Notes: generated by a model not told the origin, from the letters alone. Positions 1-5,870 are shown, counted from the stretch's first letter. The stretch: 10,956 nt of DNA from an uncultured Collinsella sp. (GCA_902492825.1 CABUMZ010000059.1:1-10956); one strand, 5' to 3'. Numbers and translations: made by a program.

Positions 1-1125
1 GTCGGATTCGACTGTCTGCATGTCATCGATTGCTGTAACTTCATTAATTGTCGGGTCATCCAGCGTGATGCCTTCGAGTGTTGCTTTTTCGAGGTCGATT
101 CGTTGGCGCTCTTCGGAATCCTGGCGAAGCTGCTTCTGAATTCGCCTTTTCTCTTCTATAAACCTTCTGAGCACAAACTGTCTCAGGTCCTCTTGCATGA
201 TTTGAAAGTCTTTTGGTAGACGCGAGGGGCGTACGCCCTCTTTCCGCTGGATTGCTTCCATGACCCTAACGAAAGAGCTGGCATGCATAAAGGAATAACG
301 GCTGACGGTGATGATTCCGTATCCCATGGACGCAAGCGCATTCTTGCGTTCCTCATCGATGGCGCGGTCTTCTTCCGCGTCATGATAAAAACCGTTGTAT
401 TCAATGTCTGTGCGAGATTTCTTTAGATACGCATCCATAAAGAACTTTTTGCGTCTCGTGAGATTCTTTGCGGCGGCGGTGACCTGCACCTCGTAATCGG
501 TCTCAATTCCCTTAATACCAAGCCCTCCTTCGCTTTTGGGCAGCGTTAGCATCATGACAAATGCCGTTTCCATGGGAGACCGGCATCCGTCGCGTACACA
601 TTGGATCGCCTTTCGGGCAAGGGCCAAACCGTCGCATCTGGTAATGGAATTAAAGAACTGCTTTAACCTCTCGGTCGAGGTGAGCGCGAAACGCTCGTTA
701 TAAGAGGTGGAAGAGCCGGTTCCAAGGGAGTAAGCGCTGCACAATTCAAAGTAGTACTCCACCAGTTCGCGAAAAGGGAGATAGGTGGCGGCTTGAAGTG
801 CGCAAAGCTCAACGCCAACAATGAAGATGCCATCTTTGAGCTCTATAAAGCGTGAGTTCGAGAATCGTTTTGACGAAACGTGGCATTGACAGTTCATTGC
901 ATAGCGTGCATTCCTGCGATCAAACACCATCACCTCGAGGGAATCATTTGCGCCGAGGGAAACATCATGTTTGGTGAGCCATTCTGCGGCTGCGTCAAGG
1001 AGCGTTCCGGTGGGACATGATCCGTAAATCGCGGCAGGGTTACAGGACTCGATGCCTTTCGCAGACACCGAATGCACGGCCTGGTAGACCGCTTTTGCAG
1101 TGGTATGTGACAATACGATACTCAT
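1..1125 (-). CDS. Nuclease-like hypothetical protein, 3' end beyond window (partial)
   Basis: The minus-strand frame is open from an ATG at 1125 to the window edge, giving 375 residues with no stop, so the C-terminus is missing. The N-terminus reads MSIVLSHTTAKAVY, similar to openings of AbiEi-like and DUF559-linked proteins of Coriobacteriia. Residues 183-204 (SPMETAFVMML...SEGGLGI) and 239-275 (TDIEYNGFYHD, then DEERKNALASMGYGIITVS) resemble the PD-(D/E)XK core of Vsr/DUF559 nucleases. Candidate active-site residues are E186, D240 and E242. Residues 310-350 are highly charged and probably helical. No strong Shine-Dalgarno precedes the ATG. Base composition is more AT-rich than the neighbours, which suggests horizontal acquisition. 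The frame and extent are clear. The family assignment is by motif impression only, and biological role (antitoxin-like regulator, nuclease or other) is unknown. Confidence 0.75.
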   Translation of the reverse strand, partial: MSIVLSHTTAKAVYQAVHSVSAKGIESCNPAAIYGSCPTGTLLDAAAEWLTKHDVSLGANDSLEVMVFDRRNARYAMNCQCHVSSKRFSNSRFIELKDGIFIVGVELCALQAATYLPFRELVEYYFELCSAYSLGTGSSTSYNERFALTSTERLKQFFNSITRCDGLALARKAIQCVRDGCRSPMETAFVMMLTLPKSEGGLGIKGIETDYEVQVTAAAKNLTRRKKFFMDAYLKKSRTDIEYNGFYHDAEEDRAIDEERKNALASMGYGIITVSRYSFMHASSFVRVMEAIQRKEGVRPSRLPKDFQIMQEDLRQFVLRRFIEEKRRIQKQLRQDSEERQRIDLEKATLEGITLDDPTINEVTAIDDMQTVESD

Positions 1126-1177
1126 GGTATATATCGTGTCAGCTAATGCCGTGTTGATGGCGCTGAGTGAAAAAGTC

Positions 1178-1207
1178 GTTTTAGAGGTCTAACCAAATGC
1201 TGTCCAA
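1178..1207 (-). promoter_or_regulatory. Possible promoter of the nuclease-like gene
   Basis: On the minus strand TTGGAC (1207-1202) is followed after 18 bp by TAAAAC (1183-1178), about 50 bp before the ATG at 1125. A second -10-like CATAAT lies at 1225-1220 but lacks a good -35. Both matches are weak and the choice is tentative. Confidence 0.25.
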
Positions 1208-1300
1208 AAGCTTGACGCAATTATGAGTTGGTATGCCCTAAATAAAAGTTTTCGCAGCTTAGCTATAGCATATAACTACTCAATTGCTGCACATTTGATT

Positions 1301-1312
1301 GTGATGCATCAC
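1301..1312. repeat. Perfect 12-bp palindrome
   Basis: GTGATGCATCAC equals its own reverse complement and sits in AT-rich non-coding DNA about 175 bp upstream of the nuclease-like gene. It could be a protein-binding site. No regulator can be named from the sequence. Confidence 0.5.
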
Positions 1313-1410
1313 CATTCGACAACGAATTACGTGTCGGGAATTGGCCAAAATCGTTCAAAATGAGGGTTCAGAATTTGTGATGGCAGATCTATCTGTGGAA
1401 TGTAGGGCGG

Positions 1411-1427
1411 CCCCGCTGCGGGGTTTT
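1411..1427 (+). terminator. GC-rich hairpin followed by TTTT on the plus strand
   Basis: CCCCG (1411-1415), CTG loop, CGGGG (1419-1423), then TTTT (1424-1427). The T-run lies on the plus side, although the nearest gene ends on the minus strand at 1477 and no plus-strand gene lies upstream. GCGG and CCGC (1407-1410, 1428-1431) can extend the pairing around the Ts. It may be a weak bidirectional terminator for the exonuclease unit or the end of an unannotated plus transcript. Confidence 0.4.
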
Positions 1428-1476
1428 CCGCTGCGAGGCCGCTCGTGATCTACGCCGGAGTTTGTCGTAGACGTTT

Positions 1477-2429
1477 CTACTTGGCAAACAGGTTCTTGAG
1501 GTTGAACTCGGCTTGGACGGTGCGGAGCATGAGGTCGGTGTCGTCCAGACCCAGATGCTGCTCGTTGGCATCGGCGGCGAGGGTGCCACGGCGGCGCGCC
1601 CAGTTCTCGAGCGCGGCGGGCGCGGACTCGCGGGGGAGCGAGCGCACGTCGGCGTCCAAGCTGCGTCGATGACGATAATCTTGCCGGCGCGGCGTGCCTC
1701 GGCGTAACCGTCCAGATGAATTTTGAACCAGCTGTCCTCGAACGCGGCGTTATGCGCCATGTACGGGTACTTCTTCATAAGCTTGAGCAGCTGCTTCTGC
1801 AATTCCTTGTTCTCGCGGAAGGGCGTTTTGCCGTCGATGTCGTCCCAGGTGATGTGGTGGATATTCGACAGCGGCACATCCTCGCCGCGGTAGATATCGG
1901 GCAGGCCGCAGTAGTGTGCCTCGGCGTCATGCGGCACGGCGTCGCTGGTGAGGTCCATGATTTCCCAGCCCACGTTGATGATATAGCCGCGCTCGGGTGC
2001 ACGGCCGGTGGTCTCGATGTCGATACCGAGCACGGTGCCCTGGATGGGCTTGCGGGCGTAGGCCACGCCGAGCGCGTCGCGGTCGCCGCGGATCTCGCGC
2101 ATGACCGACGCGGCGGTGCGCTTTTGCATCTTACCGATGGCGGCGCAGGTGTCGGCATCGGACAGGCCGCGCGAAAGCGTCGCGGGCGTCACGTTGCGCA
2201 GGCGCGCCTCGCCAATCTGGTCGCACAGGTCGCGGTTGCGGTCAGCCAGGTCGCGCACGGTGGCAAAGTCGAAGCTGGGGTCGCCCTCGGCGGTAAAGTA
2301 CTCGGTTTCGAGCACCTTAAGGGCCTCCTCGCCCTTCTGGCGCTCGGACTCCATGGCGCCGTGATCGCCATAGATAAACATGGGAATAAACGGCTGGCGC
2401 TCGTATTCGAGTGCTTGTGAAACGTTCAT
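1477..2429 (-). pseudogene. DnaQ-like DEDDh 3'-5' exonuclease, frameshifted
   Basis: This is an exonuclease-domain protein that would remove nucleotides from nucleic-acid 3' ends using two metal ions. The ATG at 2429 follows AAGGAG with a 7-nt gap. Residues 1-130 form a charged N-terminal region I do not recognise. Exo I is GIDIETTG (D137, E139) and Exo II is HNAAFEDSWF (H226 to D232). The open frame then degrades after about residue 257 into a Pro/Ser/Arg-rich tail and stops at 1389. The expected C-terminus continues in another frame, 1659-1477: LDADVRSLPRE, then the Exo III motif EQHLGLDDTDL, ending NLKNLFAK and a stop at 1477-1479. One extra base near 1660-1662 would restore a 317-residue enzyme. 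As read, the product loses the Exo III His and Asp and should be inactive, unless this is a sequencing or assembly error. Confidence 0.8.
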
Positions 2430-2490
2430 ATAACTGCTCCTTGGACGGGCCGCAGCGCGCGGCTCGGGTTCATTGAGATGTGGCGAGATG

Positions 2491-2512
2491 ATAGTTTACC
2501 ATGGGCAACTAT
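2491..2512. promoter_or_regulatory. 22-bp dyad, candidate operator of the metal exporter
   Basis: ATAGTT (2491-2496) and AACTAT (2507-2512) are exact inverted arms placed symmetrically around a palindromic core CCATGG (2499-2504); only two base pairs per half-site do not match. It ends on the first base of the -35-like TTGGCA at 2512. It lies in the divergent gap between the exonuclease and the exporter, so it could act on either gene. The binding protein is unknown. Confidence 0.45.
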
Positions 2513-2539
2513 TGGCATCGCGCCTAGGACAACTACAAT
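2512..2539 (+). promoter_or_regulatory. Putative promoter of the metal exporter
   Basis: TTGGCA (2512-2517), a 16-bp spacer and TACAAT (2534-2539) form a good sigma-70-type promoter about 60 bp before the exporter ATG. A second TACAAT at 2564-2569 has no well-spaced -35: the TTGACC at 2547-2552 is only 11 bp away. Confidence 0.5.
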
Positions 2540-2571
2540 ACCCTAGTTGACCGCTAGGACTTTTACAATGC
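2521..2571 (+). repeat. Two direct repeats 30 bp apart in the exporter promoter
   Basis: The 21-nt segments 2521-2541 and 2551-2571 match at 15 positions, sharing CTAGGAC, a 3-nt gap, then TACAAT. The centres are exactly 30 bp apart, close to three helical turns. The first TACAAT is the likely -10. The second copy could be a duplicated promoter element or a second binding site for one regulator. An inverted CCTAG/CTAGG pair (2542-2546, 2554-2558) overlaps it. Confidence 0.5.
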
Positions 2572-2601
2572 TGCCGAAAGACACGAAAGGTTCCATCCGT
2601 C

Positions 2602-3690
2602 ATGGATTTGCTGATTGATATTCTGCTCGACGCCGGCAAGGACACGCTCTCGCTTGTGCCGTTTTTGTTGGTGACGTATCTGGCCCTCGAGACCTTGGAG
2701 CACGTCGCGGGCGACCGCGTTAACGGGGCCATCAAGCGCGCCGGCGCCGCGGGTCCCGTGGTTGGCTCGTTGCTGGGTATGGTGCCGCAGTGCGGCTTTT
2801 CGGCCATGGCGGCAACGCTGTACGCCGGTCGCGTCGTGACCTTGGGCACGTTGGTGGCGGTGTTCCTTTCGACCTCCGACGAGATGCTGCCGCTGCTACT
2901 TGCCGAGCAGGTTCCCGTGCAGACCATGGCGATGCTTTTGGCTTCGAAGGCACTGATCGCGCTGGTCACGGGCTTTATCGTGGACGCGGCTATCCGCGGC
3001 CTTCGTCGTAACGCTCGCGCGCATGCGGCGATTCGCCGTACCGTGCTGGGGACCGCTTCCAATCCGGCTCATGTGAACTGCGCGCACGACGACCATACCG
3101 GGGGCGACATCATTGATGAAGTGGCCGAGGCGGGCGTGAGCGCCGATCACATCCATGAGCTGTGCGAGCGCGACCATTGCGGTTGCGATGAAGACGAGGA
3201 CGAGTACGAACACGGACATGGACACGATCACGGTCATGGGGGCGAGCATGAACACCATGATGGCCACGGTCACTCCCACTTTCACGAGAGCGCGCCCCTC
3301 CTGTCGATTATTCGCAGCGCCATCTCGCACACCGTGCAGGTATCGGTATTCATTTTTCTGGTGACGCTGATTCTGGTCGCCGTGCTCGAGACCTTCGGCG
3401 AGTCCGCGATCGAGCAGTTCCTGCGTGGCAACGAGACGCTCGCCGTCCTGGGTTCGGCGCTTGTCGGCCTGATCCCCAACTGCTCGGCCAGCGTCGTCAT
3501 CACGCAACTGTACCTGGAAGGCGCGCTGCAGCTGGCCCCGATGCTCGCCGGCACGCTCATCTCTGCCGGTGTGGGCTACCTGGTGCTGTTCCGCACCAAC
3601 CGCAGCGCCCGCGAAAACGTCCTGTTCCTGATCATGATGTACGTCATCGGTGCCGGCTGGGGCCTCATCCTCTCCGCCGTTGGCCTTTAA
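2602..3690 (+). CDS. Putative metal (manganese-type) exporter, ArsP_2/DUF2899-like, His-rich linker
   Basis: This 362-residue polytopic inner-membrane protein matches the 10-TM putative heavy-metal exporters that databases often name putative manganese transporter or arsenic efflux protein. Two related membrane halves are visible. Each has a GxxPxC signature: GMVPQCGFSAMA with C64 and GLIPNCSASVVI with C294. Hydrophobic stretches lie near residues 12-32, 78-100, 108-128, 240-262, 280-300, 310-330 and 338-360. The halves are joined by a hydrophilic loop at about 133-235 that includes CGCDEDEDE and a dense run of alternating His, Gly and Asp at 204-228, a likely cytoplasmic metal-binding segment. 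The start has GAAAGG (2585-2590), 11 nt upstream. No yybP-ykoY-type manganese riboswitch is apparent in the short leader. Fold assignment is good; the exported ion is inferred. Confidence 0.8.
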   Translation: MDLLIDILLDAGKDTLSLVPFLLVTYLALETLEHVAGDRVNGAIKRAGAAGPVVGSLLGMVPQCGFSAMAATLYAGRVVTLGTLVAVFLSTSDEMLPLLLAEQVPVQTMAMLLASKALIALVTGFIVDAAIRGLRRNARAHAAIRRTVLGTASNPAHVNCAHDDHTGGDIIDEVAEAGVSADHIHELCERDHCGCDEDEDEYEHGHGHDHGHGGEHEHHDGHGHSHFHESAPLLSIIRSAISHTVQVSVFIFLVTLILVAVLETFGESAIEQFLRGNETLAVLGSALVGLIPNCSASVVITQLYLEGALQLAPMLAGTLISAGVGYLVLFRTNRSARENVLFLIMMYVIGAGWGLILSAVGL

Positions 3691-3721
3691 GTAGATTATT
3701 GGGACATGTCTTACGATCTAC
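3691..3721 (+). repeat. REP-like palindromic element, copy A
   Basis: A 31-nt imperfect palindrome begins at the first base after the exporter stop. GTAGAT (3691-3696) pairs with ATCTAC (3716-3721) around a core GGGACATGTC that itself contains the palindrome GACATGTC. It matches copy B, read on the opposite strand, at 23 of 31 positions without gaps. Confidence 0.6.
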
Positions 3722-3735
3722 CCCTGTGACCAGGG
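3722..3735. repeat. Hairpin between the two palindromic copies
   Basis: CCCTG (3722-3726), loop TGAC, CAGGG (3731-3735) is a perfect 5-bp stem lying directly after copy A. There is no T-run after it on the plus strand. With the flanking copies it makes three consecutive stem-loops after the exporter gene, which may stabilise or end its transcript. Confidence 0.45.
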
Positions 3736-3756
3736 CATTTCCGCTGCCAAAACAAA

Positions 3757-3793
3757 AAGGTAGATTTCCGGGCATGTCCCGAAAATCTACCTT
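3757..3793 (-). terminator. Strong terminator of the YaiI/DUF188 gene; also palindromic copy B
   Basis: AAGGTAGATTT (3757-3767) and AAATCTACCTT (3783-3793) form a perfect 11-bp stem, extended after one mismatch by four more pairs around CATGT. On the minus strand it starts two bases after the YaiI-family stop codon and is followed by TTTTTGTTTTG, a typical intrinsic terminator. Its 31-nt inner part (3760-3790) is the inverted partner of copy A. Confidence 0.85.
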
Positions 3794-3795
3794 GG

Positions 3796-4278
3796 TTAGC
3801 GCAGCAGCTCGGTGAGGTTGCGCTTAAAGCGGGCCCGGTCTTCGCTGGTAAATGCCGCCGGACCGCGAGTGCGACCGCCGGCGCGGCGCACCTTCTTTTC
3901 CTCGTGGCGAATAAACAGTTGCATGTCGATGGTCGCCTTATCGTAGACGCGCCCGCGCACGCCGATGGCGGCGGCATCGTGCCCGAGCACCATGCTCGCC
4001 AAGCCAATGTCCTGCGTCACGACTACGTCGCCCGCCTGCAGGCGTTCGACAATGGCAAAGTCGGCGCTGTCGGTGCCCACGCTCACATCGAGCGTCGTGA
4101 CCCAAAATCCGCGTCGCGCATGCTCGACGTCGCGCGGATCGTTGCGGCGAATGTGGCGTTCCAGGTTCTGTGTGCTGTTGCCGGCGATAACGACGGCAAC
4201 GCCCGCCCGCCGCGCGCAGTCAATCGACTCGCGCGTGACCGGGCAGGCGTCTGCATCAATAAAGAGCGTTCGCGGCAT
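3796..4278 (-). CDS. YaiI/YqxD (DUF188, UPF0178) family protein
   Basis: This 160-residue protein is a full-length member of the YaiI/YqxD family. Diagnostic segments are the N-terminal LFIDADACPVTRE (residues 5-17), TDSADFAIVERLQAGDVVVTQD (about 69-90), the DIGLAS motif and RGRVYDKATI. The family has a PIN-like, aspartate-rich core and is suspected to bind metal or act on nucleic acid, but its biochemical role is not settled. The ATG at 4276-4278 directly abuts the stop codon of the upstream DUF308 gene (4279-4281) with no clear Shine-Dalgarno of its own, so translation is probably coupled. A strong terminator follows two bases after the stop. The family call is firm and the function is unknown. 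Confidence 0.9.
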   Translation of the reverse strand: MPRTLFIDADACPVTRESIDCARRAGVAVVIAGNSTQNLERHIRRNDPRDVEHARRGFWVTTLDVSVGTDSADFAIVERLQAGDVVVTQDIGLASMVLGHDAAAIGVRGRVYDKATIDMQLFIRHEEKKVRRAGGRTRGPAAFTSEDRARFKRNLTELLR

Positions 4279-4881
4279 CTAGTGCACCAGTTTGCCAAAT
4301 TGAATAGCGCGAACAATCAGCGTTACGCCAAACACCAGCAGCGCGGCGCCGCTAAAGATGACGAGCATCTTGGCCGACCACAGCGGATAGATAAACACGA
4401 ACATGCCGGCGATGATGGAGAGTGCGCCGCTCAGGATGGCGAGGGCGCGGTTGGACGAAAGCTCGGACTCCAGAATGGACATGACACCTTCGACAATCCA
4501 GCCAAAGCCGGCCACGATAACCACCATCGTGGTGAGCGTCGCGGTCGAGAAGGCCTGGTTGCGCAGGATTATGACGCCGCCCAAGATAATGAGTAGGTTG
4601 GAGATGATGCTCGTCACGCGCCAGCCGGTGGGCAGCAGCGGCTCGAAAACAGCGGTAAACAGCCTGATCGCGGCCGTGATCACAAAGTAGAAGCCCAAGA
4701 CGGTCGTTAAGAAGACGAGGGACTTGGCGGGCGCAAACAGCAGTGCGATGCCGGCGACGAGCGCCAAGACGCCCGTGATGGCGTAAATCCAGCGCACGGC
4801 CTTGACGGCCTTGCCTGCCATGCTTTTCTCGTCAAATCCAAACTGGCTCGATTTTTGGTCATCATTCTTAAAGATGCCCAT
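4279..4881 (-). CDS. DUF308/HdeD-like membrane protein
   Basis: This 200-residue integral membrane protein has a charged N-terminal tail of about 28 residues, then six hydrophobic segments near residues 30-48, 54-76, 90-105, 113-130, 143-163 and 168-190. It resembles the HdeD/DUF308 family, whose E. coli member is linked to acid resistance. Most members, this one included, have no known activity. The start has AAGGAG five nucleotides before the ATG (AAGGAG at 4892-4887 on the minus strand), which makes this start secure. It is the first gene of a two-gene unit with the YaiI-family protein: its TAG stop is immediately followed by that gene's ATG. I saw no convincing promoter in the upstream divergent gap. 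Confidence 0.85.
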   Translation of the reverse strand: MGIFKNDDQKSSQFGFDEKSMAGKAVKAVRWIYAITGVLALVAGIALLFAPAKSLVFLTTVLGFYFVITAAIRLFTAVFEPLLPTGWRVTSIISNLLIILGGVIILRNQAFSTATLTTMVVIVAGFGWIVEGVMSILESELSSNRALAILSGALSIIAGMFVFIYPLWSAKMLVIFSGAALLVFGVTLIVRAIQFGKLVH

Positions 4882-5051
4882 AATGTCTCCTTTCCGTGCG
4901 GCGTAAGCCTTGATCGTTACGACCAGTATCGCCTAAAGGCGCTGACGTATGGGTCGGGGAGGGTGAAACGTAACCCAAAGGCCCCGAATTGTTTCCGTTG
5001 TTCCCCACGTCGCGATTTTCTATTCAACAGGTGTAGAACATTGCGGCCCTG

Positions 5052-5081
5052 TTCGTTATTGCCTACGTTTTAGGTTAGATT
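5052..5081 (+). promoter_or_regulatory. Putative promoter of the nitroreductase gene
   Basis: TTCGTT (5052-5057), an 18-bp spacer and TAGATT (5076-5081) form a moderate sigma-70-like pair about 35 bp before the ATG at 5117. The -10 lies inside the DtxR-like box. Confidence 0.35.
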
Positions 5082-5088
5082 TTCCTAA
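5070..5088 (+). promoter_or_regulatory. DtxR/IdeR-like metal box before the nitroreductase
   Basis: The 19-nt TTAGGTTAGATTTTCCTAA agrees with the iron-box consensus TTAGGTTAGSCTAACCTAA of actinobacterial DtxR/IdeR repressors at 15 positions: all nine of the left half and six of the right part. The outer arms TTAGG and CCTAA are perfect inverted repeats. It covers the putative -10, as expected for a repressor site. That a DtxR-family protein binds it is inference. Confidence 0.5.
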
Positions 5089-5116
5089 GAACAATTGCCC
5101 GAAATTGGGGGTCCCT

Positions 5117-5788
5117 ATGAACGAAACAGTTCCCGCGGCGCCGTCTAGCGCGGAGTCGATGGCAAAGCAAGGTTGCGAAAAGCTCGGCCTGGACACGTTT
5201 GACGCGCTGGTCCGCCGCGCCCGTACGTGCCGTCGCTTTGACGAGTCCATGCGCGTGCCGCGCGAGTTTTTGCTCGAGCTGGCGGAACTGGCGCACCTGG
5301 CTCCCTGCGGCGCCAATGCTCAGCGTCTGCGTTTTCATGTGGTAAGCGGTTCCGAGGACTGCGCTCGCGTGTTTGACGAGCTTGCATGGGCCGGCGCGCT
5401 TAAGGACTGGTCGGGTCCTGCCGAGGGCGAGCGCCCGATCGGCTACATCGCGATTCTTGCCGAGCGCGCCGTTCCGGGCAAGCCCGCCGCTCCTATTACC
5501 GAGGTCGACACGGGCATTGCCGCGCAGACGATGATGCTCGCCGCCCGCAGCGCCACGCCCGAGGTGGCTGCCTGCATGTTCAAGGCCTTTACGCCCCACG
5601 CGATCGATGCCATGGGGCTCGATAACGACAAGTATGAGCTCAAGCTGATCATGGCGTTTGGCGTTCCGGCCGAGACACAGGTGATCGATGCGATCGATTC
5701 CAACCCCGACGGCTCCATCAATTATTGGCGCGACGAGGCGCAGGTGCACCACGTACCCAAGCGCCCGCTTGTCGACGTACTGGTGTAG
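5117..5788 (+). CDS. Nitroreductase-family FMN-dependent oxidoreductase
   Basis: This 223-residue cytoplasmic flavoprotein belongs to the nitroreductase fold, whose members use FMN and NAD(P)H to reduce nitro compounds, quinones or related electrophiles. The family opening is RRARTCRRFDESMRVP (residues 33-48), with the arginines expected to contact FMN phosphate. APCGANAQRLRFHVV (62-76) matches the usual APSGxNxQPxxF segment. DTGIAAQTMMLAA (131-143) is the central dimer/FMN helix, and the end YWRDEAQVHHVPKRPLVDVL is typical. The ATG at 5117 is preferred over an in-frame TTG at 5105 because GGGGG (5107-5111) sits 5 nt before it. The gene diverges from the DUF308 unit. The DtxR-like box at 5070-5088 suggests metal-responsive expression. 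The physiological substrate cannot be read from the sequence. Confidence 0.85.
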   Translation: MNETVPAAPSSAESMAKQGCEKLGLDTFDALVRRARTCRRFDESMRVPREFLLELAELAHLAPCGANAQRLRFHVVSGSEDCARVFDELAWAGALKDWSGPAEGERPIGYIAILAERAVPGKPAAPITEVDTGIAAQTMMLAARSATPEVAACMFKAFTPHAIDAMGLDNDKYELKLIMAFGVPAETQVIDAIDSNPDGSINYWRDEAQVHHVPKRPLVDVLV

Positions 5789-5820
5789 TTGAGCGTCACC
5801 GCGGTGTGATCCGGCGGTAA

Positions 5821-5855
5821 ACCACCACAAAGGTACCTGTCCCCTTTGCGGTGGT
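5821..5855. repeat. REP-like palindromic element C, between nitroreductase and phosphatase genes
   Basis: ACCACCACAAAGG (5821-5833) pairs with CCTTTGCGGTGGT (5843-5855), 12 of 13 positions; the one mismatch becomes a G-U pair in minus-strand RNA. The loop contains GGTACC and, on the minus strand, GGGGACAGGT, which shares the GGGACA core of copies A and B. No T-run follows on either strand, so it is not an obvious terminator. It ends 4 bp before the ribosome-binding site of the next gene. Confidence 0.6.
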
Positions 5856-5870
5856 GCGAGGGGAGGACGT

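Larger units (their letters stand above)
1126..1476. other. AT-rich intergenic region, no gene seen
   Basis: No convincing coding frame occupies this 351-bp gap between two minus-strand genes. It is clearly more AT-rich than the rest of the window up to about 1400. It holds an 8-bp palindrome GCTATAGC (1262-1269), a perfect 12-bp palindrome GTGATGCATCAC (1301-1312), an inverted repeat CGACA/TGTCG (1317-1321 and 1332-1336), a longer-range inverted match GCAATT(AT)GAGT against ACTCAATTGC (starting near 1218 and ending near 1288), and a GC-rich hairpin at 1411-1423. Confidence 0.6.

Noticed and set aside
183..404. Minus-strand 73-codon frame near the left edge
   Set aside because: It lies in a different frame inside the long open nuclease-like gene and has no family-like character.
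1655..1665. Programmed ribosomal frameshift in the exonuclease
   Set aside because: No slippery heptamer or evident stimulatory structure is seen, and the downstream tail in the current frame is low complexity.
1716..2420. Plus-strand 234-codon frame opposite the exonuclease
   Set aside because: It is antisense to a gene with clear exonuclease motifs. Long shadow frames are common in GC-rich DNA.
2547..2569. TTGACC plus TACAAT as a second exporter promoter
   Set aside because: The spacing is 11 bp, too short for a sigma-70 promoter.
2463..2601. yybP-ykoY manganese riboswitch before the exporter
   Set aside because: The leader from the likely start site is only about 55 nt and shows no matching conserved loops or expression-platform hairpin.
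3691..3793. CRISPR array
   Set aside because: Only two inverted palindromic copies are present, without regular spacers or further repeats.
5105..5116. TTG start for the nitroreductase
   Set aside because: The ATG at 5117 is better spaced from GGGGG and the TTG itself overlaps that region.
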